Assembly (NCBI GenBank): GCA_026393775.1
Contig: JAPKZM010000129.1
Location: 1-22,039 of the forward strand
Origin: Candidatus Aminicenantota bacterium
Lineage (GTDB): Bacteria > Acidobacteriota > Aminicenantia > UBA2199
DNA length: 22,039 nucleotides
Direction: 5' to 3'
Shown here: positions 6,400 through 13,318 of the stretch, piece after piece
How positions within the stretch are numbered: the first letter of the stretch is position 1
Layout: each line of letters starts with the position of its first letter
The notes under the pieces: model-generated
Told to the model about the DNA's origin: nothing
Database searches by the model: none
The model's input: the letters and a program-made list of their open reading frames with translations, nothing else
Translations under genes and position numbers: made by a program

Positions 6400-9030
6400 G
6401 TGGCAGAAACAAATATGGAAAAAGCTTATGATCATTTACGGACCGAAAGCGATTGGTATCGAAAATGGGAAGCCAGCGGCTTGTTCACCCCGGACGTCAA
6501 GGCAACCGGCGTGCCATTCTCGATCATCCTGCCTCCGCCCAATGTAACCGGTTCGCTGCACATCGGCCATGCCTTGACCCTTTCCCTGCCCGATATCATC
6601 GTGCGCCGGAAAAAGATGCAGGGTTTTAACGTGCTTTGGCTACCGGGAGTCGATCATGCCGGGATTGCCACCCAGATGATGGTGGAAAAGAATCTGAAAA
6701 AGGAAAGGAATTTAAGCAAGGAGGATCTGGGCCGGGAAAAATTCCTGCAACTGGTCTGGGAATGGAAAGACCTGTCCGAAAAAAAGATCGTAGCCCAGAT
6801 CAAAAAACTCGGCTTGGCGCTGGATTGGAGCCGGATGAAATTCACGTTGAGCGATGAAATGCAACGGGTCGTGCGCAAGGTTTTCGTACAACTTTACCGG
6901 GAAGGGAAAATTTATCAGGGCACGTATATGGTGAACCGCTGCCCCAACTGCAAAACGGTCCTTTCCGACCTGGAAGTCGAGCACAAGGAGGTCCACGGCC
7001 GTTTGACCTACATCCGCTATCCGCTGAAAAAGGATCCGCGGAGATGGATTGTCGTGGCCACCACCAGGCCGGAAACCATGCTGGGGGATGTGGCGGTGGC
7101 GGTGAATCCCAAGGATTCCCGTTATAAAAAACTCATCGGCCAGGAGGTGCTTCTGCCTTTGGCCGGGCGGGCGATTCCCATTCTGGGCGATGATGACGTG
7201 GACAAGCATTTCGCCAGCGGAGCGGTAAAAATAACCCCTGCCCATGATCCGCTGGATTTCAAGATCGCCCAGAAAAACAAGCTGGAAAAGATCGTGGTGA
7301 TTGACGAACTGGCCTGCATGACCGGCCCAATTCCGGGAAAATACCTGGGCTTGGACCGTTTTGCCTGCCGGCGGGAAATTCTGGCTGATCTGCGGGCTTT
7401 GGACCTGATCGAAAAAGAGGAGGAATACGTTCACAATATCGGACATTGCCAGCGCTGCGAGACGGTGGTCGAGCCGAACATTTCCCGGCAATGGTTCTTG
7501 AAAACCGCTGACTTGGCCCATCCGGCCATCCGGGCCGTTCTGGAAAAGCAGATCGTTTTCATTCCCGAGAAATGGAAAAAAGTCTATTTCAACTGGATGG
7601 AAAACATCCAGGATTGGTGCATCTCCCGGCAATTGTGGTGGGGGCACCGCATTCCGGCCTACTATTGCCAGGAGTGCCAGGAAGTGGTGGTGGCCGAAGA
7701 AAACCCCGGTCGCTGCACCAAGTGCGGAGGCGCGCGGCTGGTCCAGGACGAAGACGTGCTGGACACCTGGTTCTCGTCGGCCTTATGGCCGTTCACCACG
7801 CTCGGCTGGCAGAACGACAGCCCCGATTTCAAAACATTCTATCCCACCTCCATCATGGCCACGGCCTTTGATATTATTTTTTTCTGGGTGGCCCGGATGA
7901 TCATGATGGGCATCCATTGCGCCGAAGCCGTGCCTTTCCGCGAGGTGCTGATCAACGGCTTGATCCGCGACGACAAAGGCCAGAAGATGAGCAAAACCAA
8001 GAACAACGCCGTCGACCCGCTGGAGATCATCCGTGAATACGGCGCCGATGCCCTGCGCTTCACCCTGGCCATCCAGGCGGCCCCGGGCATGGATATCTCC
8101 CTCTCCATCAACCGCATCAAGGGGTACAAGACATTCGCCAACAAGATCTGGAACGCCTCGCGCTACGTGATCATGAACCTGCGCGGCGACGAGGACTTGC
8201 GGATCGACGTGCGCCGGATCAGCGATGCCGACAAATGGATCCTGCAGCTGCTCAACGCCACGGTCGAAAAGGTGAACGTGCTTTTCGATGAATACCACAT
8301 GTACGAAGCGGCGGACCTCATCTACCATTTCATCTGGGACGAGTATTGCGACTGGTACCTGGAATTTTCGAAAAACGACCTGGAAAGTCCCCACACGCGG
8401 TCGGTTCTCAAGCTGACCCTATTCCGCATCCTGCAGCTGCTGCATCCCTTCATGCCCTACATCAGCGAGGAGATCTACCAGAAGATCAAGACCGACAAGG
8501 ATTTCCTGCTGCAGACCGAGTTCCCCGCCTTCAACAAGGATTTCGTGTTTCCCGAAACGTTCGCCGCCGTCGAGGTGCTGAAAAAAGTGGTGGCCGAAAC
8601 CAGAAAGACGAGGACGGAAAACCGCATCGAACCGAACAAGAAAATACCGATCTATCTCGCCTGCGACTCGCCGGCCGAAAAAGAGCAGCTGCTCAAGCAT
8701 CTGCGCTATTTCGATTTTCTCGCCCGCAGCCTAAAGACGGAAATCGTGGATGATTTGTCGGTTTTGCCCAAGGGGTTCAGGGGCGTCAGCCAGAATTGGG
8801 AGATCCTCCTGCCATTCGCCAGCGATGAGGACCGCCTGCGGGAATTGCAGCGGCTGACCGGCGAACACGACAAACTGGGCAAACTGATCGCCCAGATGGA
8901 AGGCAAATTGAGCAACAGCGAATTCGTCGGCAAGGCGCCGGCCGAGATCATCCAGAGCTTTAAAAAGAACCTGCAGGAATACATCGAAAAGAAGGCCAAG
9001 ATAGGCAAGACCATTGACGACCTGTCCTGA
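6400..9030 (+). CDS. valS: valyl-tRNA synthetase
   Basis: This 876-residue class I aminoacyl-tRNA synthetase charges tRNA-Val with valine in the cytoplasm. The HIGH motif is at 54-57 in PPPNVTGSLHIGHAL, and the KMSKS motif is KMSKT at 529-533. The editing domain lies between them (TTRPETMLGDVAVAVNP is typical of its entrance). Cys pairs CPNC, CQRC, CQEC and CTKC suggest zinc knuckles. The anticodon-binding domain follows, and the last 65 residues form the coiled-coil arm typical of ValRS (EHDKLGKLIAQMEGKLSNSE). Length is normal. The start is GTG 6400, with GGAG 7 bases upstream; ATG 6415 is a less well-spaced alternative. It lies between the receiver protein and birA, overlapping birA by 17 bases. 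Confidence 0.97.
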   Translation: MAETNMEKAYDHLRTESDWYRKWEASGLFTPDVKATGVPFSIILPPPNVTGSLHIGHALTLSLPDIIVRRKKMQGFNVLWLPGVDHAGIATQMMVEKNLKKERNLSKEDLGREKFLQLVWEWKDLSEKKIVAQIKKLGLALDWSRMKFTLSDEMQRVVRKVFVQLYREGKIYQGTYMVNRCPNCKTVLSDLEVEHKEVHGRLTYIRYPLKKDPRRWIVVATTRPETMLGDVAVAVNPKDSRYKKLIGQEVLLPLAGRAIPILGDDDVDKHFASGAVKITPAHDPLDFKIAQKNKLEKIVVIDELACMTGPIPGKYLGLDRFACRREILADLRALDLIEKEEEYVHNIGHCQRCETVVEPNISRQWFLKTADLAHPAIRAVLEKQIVFIPEKWKKVYFNWMENIQDWCISRQLWWGHRIPAYYCQECQEVVVAEENPGRCTKCGGARLVQDEDVLDTWFSSALWPFTTLGWQNDSPDFKTFYPTSIMATAFDIIFFWVARMIMMGIHCAEAVPFREVLINGLIRDDKGQKMSKTKNNAVDPLEIIREYGADALRFTLAIQAAPGMDISLSINRIKGYKTFANKIWNASRYVIMNLRGDEDLRIDVRRISDADKWILQLLNATVEKVNVLFDEYHMYEAADLIYHFIWDEYCDWYLEFSKNDLESPHTRSVLKLTLFRILQLLHPFMPYISEEIYQKIKTDKDFLLQTEFPAFNKDFVFPETFAAVEVLKKVVAETRKTRTENRIEPNKKIPIYLACDSPAEKEQLLKHLRYFDFLARSLKTEIVDDLSVLPKGFRGVSQNWEILLPFASDEDRLRELQRLTGEHDKLGKLIAQMEGKLSNSEFVGKAPAEIIQSFKKNLQEYIEKKAKIGKTIDDLS

Positions 9031-9760
9031 TCATTTCAAGCGCATCCACCTGGCTGCTTGCGATTCGACCAACGATTATCTGAAGCGAAATTTGGCTCGC
9101 CTCGAGGCCGATTTTCCATTGATGGTCAGCGCCGCCGTCCAGAGCGCCGGGCGCGGCAGGGAAGACCGCGAGTGGATTTCTTCGTCGGACCTCGGTATCT
9201 ACGCGACGTTCGGGTTTCATCTGCCGGACAAGCGGCACTTGTCGCTCCTTTCCATCACTTCCGGCATCGCGGCGATCGACATGCTCCACAGTTGGACCGG
9301 GAAGGTTTTTGCATTGAAATGGCCCAACGATATTCTGGCGGAAGGAAAAAAAATCGCGGGCATTATCTGCGAAACCATCATCCATGGCGACAAGATCATC
9401 TGCCTGGTCGGCATCGGGATCAATATCAACCAGCGCCCGGATGATTTCCCGCCAGAGCTGCGGGAACGGGCCGGTTCGCTGCGCCTGCTGGCCGACAAAA
9501 AATGGCCGGTCGCGGAAGGCCGCGAGCGCCTGGCCGCCAGCATGACCTACTGGCTGAAAAAGCTGATGCAGGACCGCGGGTCCAGAATTGTCCGCCGGGC
9601 CCGGCAGCTGAGCCGTTCCTTTCTAGGTCAGACTATTTCTTTTCATCATCAGGGGCAGGTCATCGTGGGGATTTTCCTGGACATCGCCCCGGACGGCGGA
9701 TTGCTGCTGGGTTTTCCGGGCGGCGAAAAAAAAATATTTTACAGCGGCGAACTGGCTTAG
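9014..9760 (+). CDS. birA: biotin--[acetyl-CoA-carboxylase] ligase (monofunctional BirA)
   Basis: This 248-residue enzyme joins biotin to a lysine of biotin carboxyl carrier proteins through biotinyl-AMP. The nucleotide/biotin loop is GRGRED at 46-51 (followed by REW), and KWPNDIL is at 102-108. STNDYL at 18-23 and the IGININQ strand are also family signatures. A small C-terminal SH3-like domain (GQTISFHHQGQVIVGIF...GGLLLGF) is present. There is no N-terminal winged helix, so it is the class I, non-repressor form. The start is inferred: the first in-frame candidate is TTG 9014, inside the end of valS, and the next ATG would delete conserved strands. A start inside valS implies translational coupling. 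Its TAG overlaps the stop of the convergent outer-membrane protein gene by four bases. Confidence 0.93.
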   Translation: MTTCPDHFKRIHLAACDSTNDYLKRNLARLEADFPLMVSAAVQSAGRGREDREWISSSDLGIYATFGFHLPDKRHLSLLSITSGIAAIDMLHSWTGKVFALKWPNDILAEGKKIAGIICETIIHGDKIICLVGIGININQRPDDFPPELRERAGSLRLLADKKWPVAEGRERLAASMTYWLKKLMQDRGSRIVRRARQLSRSFLGQTISFHHQGQVIVGIFLDIAPDGGLLLGFPGGEKKIFYSGELA

Positions 9761-10455
9761 AACAGGTAGTTGAACCCGAGGCGCAGCATCGCCAACGACT
9801 CAACGACGGATATTTTGTATTTATCGGCGTTTTCTGCGATCTTGGGAGAGTTCTTCAGACTGAGGAACTCGACCTTGATGGTGAGGCCGCCGCCCAAGCG
9901 ATGCTCAAATCCCAGGCCGACGACCATTCCCAGGTTGGAGTTTTTGAACGTGGGCCAGCTGTCGGGCGCGTCGCCGTTCTCGATCCAGGTGTGCTCGGCG
10001 CTCGGCATGGCTACGCCGGCGGTCAGGTAGAAAAGCGCCTTGTCGATAACGAAGCCCATGCGGCCTCTGGCGGTGATCAGGAGACCGAGCTTGTCGGTCT
10101 TGGTCACGTCGTAAGTTCCCGGAGCCGGAGTGGGGTCGAAGGAGTATTTGATTTCATTTTCCATGAAACCGATGGCGCCATCGACTTCGAATCCGATCAC
10201 CAGGCTTCCGTATTGGTGGTTGTAACCGATGGTGCCGCCCGGAAGAAGCGTGGAATAGGGATCGATCAACGTCCCCCCGAACCAATCGTAATCGTCGTCC
10301 GTCCAATTCGGTTCATAGCGCGCGAAACCGGCGTTCAGGCCGAAATAGAATCCCGACCATTTCGGCTCATTTTTCTCTTTCTTCACTTGCACAGCCCCGG
10401 CCAGGGCGGTTGCGGCGAAAACCATTAAAACCAACATAATCACACTTTTTTTCAT
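9757..10455 (-). CDS. outer-membrane beta-barrel protein (OmpA-like/Omp25-type porin fold)
   Basis: This is a 232-residue secreted protein. The signal peptide is MKKSVIMLVLMVFAATALAG. The mature part begins with WSGFYFGLNAGFARYEPNW, a pattern shared by many eight-stranded surface barrels of the Omp25/Omp31 type. Alternating Gly/aromatic strands follow (GGTIGYNHQYGSLVIGFEVD, ITARGRMGFVI, ALFYLTAGVAM, LGMVVGLGFEHRL). It ends in MLRLGFNYLF, with the terminal Phe used by the BAM machinery. No enzymatic or binding function can be read. AGGAGG-like GGGAGG stands 6 bases before ATG. It converges with birA (four-base overlap) and lies downstream of the CNB/FHA gene but has its own candidate promoter. 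No terminator is visible between the two convergent genes. Confidence 0.85.
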   Translation of the reverse strand: MKKSVIMLVLMVFAATALAGAVQVKKEKNEPKWSGFYFGLNAGFARYEPNWTDDDYDWFGGTLIDPYSTLLPGGTIGYNHQYGSLVIGFEVDGAIGFMENEIKYSFDPTPAPGTYDVTKTDKLGLLITARGRMGFVIDKALFYLTAGVAMPSAEHTWIENGDAPDSWPTFKNSNLGMVVGLGFEHRLGGGLTIKVEFLSLKNSPKIAENADKYKISVVESLAMLRLGFNYLF

Positions 10456-10495
10456 TCGATCCTCCCTTTTTTAATTTCCCCAGTCTTTTGCCATA

Positions 10496-10524
10496 ATGTT
10501 AAAACTAAAAAAAAGAAATTGCAA
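10496..10524 (-). promoter_or_regulatory. candidate promoter of the outer-membrane protein gene
   Basis: On the minus strand, TTGCAA (10524-10519), 17 bases and TAACAT (10501-10496) give a plausible sigma70-type promoter, each box matching four of six. The leader would be about 34 bases and include the GGGAGG ribosome binding site. A short imperfect palindrome, CGACCGTGGTCG, lies about 20 bases further upstream. Confidence 0.45.
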
Positions 10525-10587
10525 TAAGCGGTTGAACGCCGACCACGGTCGCCTTTCAATTGGATTGAGCCGGCGGGATCAACGATC

Positions 10588-10609
10588 AGTCTAAAACAGG
10601 GATTAGACT
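10588..10609 (-). other. short inverted repeat after the CNB/FHA gene
   Basis: AGTCTAA (10588-10594) and TTAGACT (10603-10609) are perfect 7-bp arms with an 8-base loop. No T run follows on the minus strand, so it is a poor terminator. It may help stabilise the 3' end of the CNB/FHA transcript. The arm at 10603-10609 contains the TAA that would end the read-through version of that protein. Confidence 0.3.
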
Positions 10610-10629
10610 TTAAAAACTACGTTCAGTTG

Positions 10630-11361
10630 TCACAGGGTGATTTCATCCTCGTTTTTCAGTTCGTGCTTGACTCCGGTCTGCAGTTTGTTGCCGTTCAAAA
10701 ATGTGCCGTTGATGGCCCCGGGTTCCTCGGAAAGGTAGAACTTGCCATCCTTGTAAAGGACTTGCGAATGCTTGCGCGAAATGTATTTTTCCTCGTCCTC
10801 ATCGGTCAGGTCGATGTCGGGGACGAAGCCGGTGGTATAATCCCGGCGGCCCAGTACCGTTTGCGTCTTCGTCAATTGCACGATGCGGTTCGAACGCTGA
10901 ATGATCAGGTAGGCTTTGACTTCCGGACCGATCTTTTCCGAGGTCTGATCCTCTTTTTTGGTTCCCTTTTCGGACGGCTTCGCCGCCGCTTGCGGTCCGG
11001 AAGCCGCCATGGACATCAGCACCGACTGGATCTTGATATGCTTTTCGCTCAGTTTTTTCAATACCTTCAGGGCGATGTCCGGCATTTGCTTGAGCATCTC
11101 GGTCAACGAGACGTAGGGAATCTTGATCATGTCCGCGTCTTCGATGACTTCCACCGTGTAAATGGCATTTTGGTCGTTGATCAAAGACTCCTCGCCGAAG
11201 AAATCGCCCTTGCCCAGGGTCGTCAGGATCTGGCCGTTGTCGTCGCTTTTGAGCTGGAGCTTGCCTTTATTGATGATAAAAAAATCGGTTTGGATGTCGC
11301 CTTTTTTGTAGATGATGGCTCCAGCCTTGTATTTGGTAATGAATTTTTTCAGCACGTCCAT
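10630..11361 (-). CDS. cyclic-nucleotide-binding-fold plus FHA domain protein, FHA end cut by TGA
   Basis: This 243-residue protein has a cNMP-binding beta-roll at about 1-115 (GAIIYKKGDIQTDFFIINKG, then GKGDFFGEESLI), a Lys/Glu/Ala linker (about 118-145), and a forkhead-associated domain from about 148 (TVLGRR, then DIDL, SRKHSQV and NGTFLNG). FHA domains bind phosphothreonine. The phosphate-binding cassette of the beta-roll lacks the Arg-Ser/Thr-Ala normally contacting the nucleotide phosphate (here NDQNAIYTVEV), so cNMP binding is doubtful. The frame stops at TGA 10630-10632 after KNEDEITL. Downstream in the same frame, QLNVVFKV and then TAA (10603-10605) would supply the missing last FHA strand. 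A single-base change, a sequence error or a genuine short end are all possible. The start fits a strong promoter 20 bases upstream; no Shine-Dalgarno is evident. Confidence 0.85.
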   Translation of the reverse strand: MDVLKKFITKYKAGAIIYKKGDIQTDFFIINKGKLQLKSDDNGQILTTLGKGDFFGEESLINDQNAIYTVEVIEDADMIKIPYVSLTEMLKQMPDIALKVLKKLSEKHIKIQSVLMSMAASGPQAAAKPSEKGTKKEDQTSEKIGPEVKAYLIIQRSNRIVQLTKTQTVLGRRDYTTGFVPDIDLTDEDEEKYISRKHSQVLYKDGKFYLSEEPGAINGTFLNGNKLQTGVKHELKNEDEITL

Positions 11362-11387
11362 GGTTTTGTTTTTTTGAGTTAAAAATT

Positions 11388-11416
11388 ATTTTATATAAGA
11401 TATTTTCATTTGTCAA
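11388..11416 (-). promoter_or_regulatory. strong promoter of the CNB/FHA gene
   Basis: On the minus strand, a perfect TTGACA (11416-11411), 17 bases and TAAAAT (11393-11388) precede the gene. Transcription should begin near 11381, leaving a leader of about 20 bases without a clear ribosome binding site. It diverges from the promoter of the GH20-like gene; the two -35 boxes are 47 bases apart. Confidence 0.75.
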
Positions 11417-11436
11417 TTTTTATTTGCTTTTAGTTT

Positions 11437-11463
11437 TTCTCGCCGCGGACGTTCCCGCGAGAA
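11437..11463. promoter_or_regulatory. GC-rich palindrome between divergent promoters, possible operator
   Basis: TTCTCGC (11437-11443) and GCGAGAA (11457-11463) are perfect inverted arms. An inner CGCGG/CCGCG pair allows an alternative fold. The element is GC-rich inside a very AT-rich region, and its right edge abuts the -35 box of the GH20-like gene. Position and symmetry suggest a repressor or activator site, but no cognate regulator is identified. Confidence 0.4.
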
Positions 11464-11492
11464 TTGCCAAGGAGCCGATTTTATTCTAAAAT
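11464..11492 (+). promoter_or_regulatory. promoter of the GH20-like gene
   Basis: TTGCCA (11464-11469), a 17-base spacer and TAAAAT (11487-11492) each match five of six consensus positions. Transcription would start near 11499, about 25 bases before ATG 11524. This rules out the TTG at 11464 as a start codon, because it is the -35 box. Confidence 0.7.
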
Positions 11493-11523
11493 ACCGCCAC
11501 GGCATGCATGGTGTCGCGTTTTC

Positions 11524-13269
11524 ATGAAAATGAGCATAAAAAATGAATTTTCGTTCATATTTCCGGCCCCAAAAGATATTCGCCCTCTGGACCATTTCCT
11601 GGAAATCCAGAATTTATGCTTCCCGCTGGAAATCACAAAAAAATATGATTTTCTTTTTGACTATTTTGGGGTAAAAAACAAAAACCGCGGCCTGGAGATC
11701 CTCTGCCAGGAAAAAAAAACATTGCGCGCTGAAGAATATGAAATTGAATGTGGCCGGAACCGGATCATCCTCTGGGCGAATTCACCGCGCGGGCAATTTT
11801 ACGCCTTGTCTACACTGCTGCAGATCCTGGCTTTTAGTGTGAAAGATGGCCGGATGCCCGGTTTTTTCATCCGCGACGCCCCCGACCTATCTTTCCGGGG
11901 TTTCCTGCTCGACGCCGCCCATGGAGCTTTTCCTTTGCTGCCGGAACTGAAGCGCCTGCTGGTGAAACTGGCCTTGTTGAGATTCAATCATTTCTCCATC
12001 TCCATGGGAAACCCCGGTAATCCCGGAGCTGAAAAAGGCCGTGCATTGGATGAAATCGGGCAGATTGCTGTCCTGGCCGGGAAAATGGGGATGGAGATGT
12101 TCCCCGCCATCACGATCGGGAGTGAGTTCCCCCAATTTGTGAAAACGGTTCGCGCCGCGGAATGGAATGCGGCAATCATGGCCTCTTTCCGCTCGCCATG
12201 GATCCTCATCGAGTGCGGGGAAAAAGACGAAACAACTTCGCCGGAGATGAATTTCGCGCGTTTTTCGGATGCCTACCGATTTTTCAAGGCCCTGGGGAAG
12301 AAAATTCTCGTCGGCGCCGACGGTTTTCGGGCAACTCCGGAAAGGATCAGGAAGATTCCCCAGGATGTGTCCGTGCTTAACCGCGGACCGGCGATTGAAA
12401 AAAGCGATGCGTTCAGGCAAAAGGCCGCTCCTTTCAAGAAGCATCATATCCCGCAGGTACTGGGCACGGCGACTTGGAGCGGGGACAGGTTCATCCCGGC
12501 CATGCGTAAAAGCATGGTCAACAATGCTGCGGCCTACACGGCGGCCAGGGAAGAAAAACTGGCCGGGGTCATGCTGGCCGGCGGCGCTGAAAAAGGCGAT
12601 GGGGGTTTTTTGGAGGGCATCGTTTTGCCCTTGTTCCATGCCGGGAATCTTTTTTGGAGCGGGCAAGCGCCACGTCCCGACGCCTTCGCACGCTGGGCGT
12701 TGGGTCATGACGAACCCGACTTGTTTAGGATTTGCACTTTTTTGTCCCAAGTGGACAACCCCTGGCAATGGACCCACAGGCAGTATTTGTTCGAAGATCC
12801 TTTGTTCGCCATTTTTTCCAGACAGGATAACCACAGGGAGATAGTGGCCAAGTATCAGAAAGCTTCCCTGTATCTAAAAAAAAGAAAAATCGCCCGCAAC
12901 GAGATGAGCGATTTTTTTAATTTCGCCCAGCACCTGTATGAATTTGTTGCCGCTAAAATCGAATTTTCCAACCGGCTTCTTCCCCGCCTGGGCGCCGCGG
13001 CCGGGGACGAAACGATTCGCCTGGACCTGGACCTGCTTTTAGCCGAGGTCGAAAGACTGAAAAATCTATACATCAACCTGTGGCTGGAGCGCTGTCAGCC
13101 GGAAGGCCTCGCTAAACAGATCAGGGAATTTGCCCTGTTGCAGGAACGATTCCGCTGTCTTCAGCAGGCCAGCGCCCATCCGGCGGCCAGAAAAAACCTT
13201 TTGCTGGAATTTGACCATTATTCTCCGGCTGATGGCCTCGCGGCTATGAAAGGTCGCGATATTTTTTAG
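11524..13269 (+). CDS. GH20-like (beta-N-acetylhexosaminidase fold) protein, probably degenerate active site
   Basis: This is a 581-residue protein. Residues 1-110 resemble the alpha/beta domain that precedes GH20 barrels (YEIECGRNRIILWANSPRGQ, then FYALSTLLQIL). The barrel begins with FRGFLLDAAHGAFPLLPELK, matching the RGxxLDxxR...F...(V/L) opening of GH20 hexosaminidases. Two landmarks are missing: the HxTDD stretch after the second strand reads FSISMGNPG, and the catalytic GGDE strand reads ILIECGEKDE. Catalysis of N-acetylglucosaminide hydrolysis is therefore uncertain; it might bind sugar or use other residues. The C-terminal 170 residues are mostly helical. No signal peptide is seen, so it seems cytoplasmic, perhaps acting on recycled peptidoglycan sugars (inference). 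ATG 11524 is chosen because the upstream TTG lies in the promoter; ATG 11530 is also possible. It converges with nrdJ. Confidence 0.75.
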   Translation: MKMSIKNEFSFIFPAPKDIRPLDHFLEIQNLCFPLEITKKYDFLFDYFGVKNKNRGLEILCQEKKTLRAEEYEIECGRNRIILWANSPRGQFYALSTLLQILAFSVKDGRMPGFFIRDAPDLSFRGFLLDAAHGAFPLLPELKRLLVKLALLRFNHFSISMGNPGNPGAEKGRALDEIGQIAVLAGKMGMEMFPAITIGSEFPQFVKTVRAAEWNAAIMASFRSPWILIECGEKDETTSPEMNFARFSDAYRFFKALGKKILVGADGFRATPERIRKIPQDVSVLNRGPAIEKSDAFRQKAAPFKKHHIPQVLGTATWSGDRFIPAMRKSMVNNAAAYTAAREEKLAGVMLAGGAEKGDGGFLEGIVLPLFHAGNLFWSGQAPRPDAFARWALGHDEPDLFRICTFLSQVDNPWQWTHRQYLFEDPLFAIFSRQDNHREIVAKYQKASLYLKKRKIARNEMSDFFNFAQHLYEFVAAKIEFSNRLLPRLGAAAGDETIRLDLDLLLAEVERLKNLYINLWLERCQPEGLAKQIREFALLQERFRCLQQASAHPAARKNLLLEFDHYSPADGLAAMKGRDIF

Positions 13270-13274
13270 CAAAC

Positions 13275-13304
13275 GGTCCTGACCTTCAATGCCGATCCAG
13301 GTCA
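13275..13304. other. inverted repeats in the gap between convergent genes
   Basis: The 49-base gap between the GH20-like gene and nrdJ has TGACCT (13280-13285) and AGGTCA (13299-13304), a 6-bp inverted pair. A competing GGTC/GACC hairpin lies at 13275-13284. No T run follows on either strand, so a bidirectional terminator is possible but weakly supported. Confidence 0.25.
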
Positions 13305-13318
13305 AATAGATCCAACGC

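Noticed and set aside
6712..7647. Long antisense open frame opposite valS
   Set aside because: It is a shadow of a strongly conserved synthetase gene; the product has no recognisable motif.
10540..10556. CGACCGTGGTCG palindrome upstream of the outer-membrane protein promoter as an operator
   Set aside because: The arms are only five bases with no second copy or known match; too weak to claim.
10630..10632. Selenocysteine reading of the TGA in the FHA gene
   Set aside because: The site corresponds to a structural Gly in FHA folds, not a redox Cys, and I see no convincing SECIS-like hairpin right after it.
11887..12834. 315-codon antisense open frame opposite the GH20-like gene
   Set aside because: It has no ribosome binding site or family resemblance, and the sense strand fits a coherent protein with a promoter.
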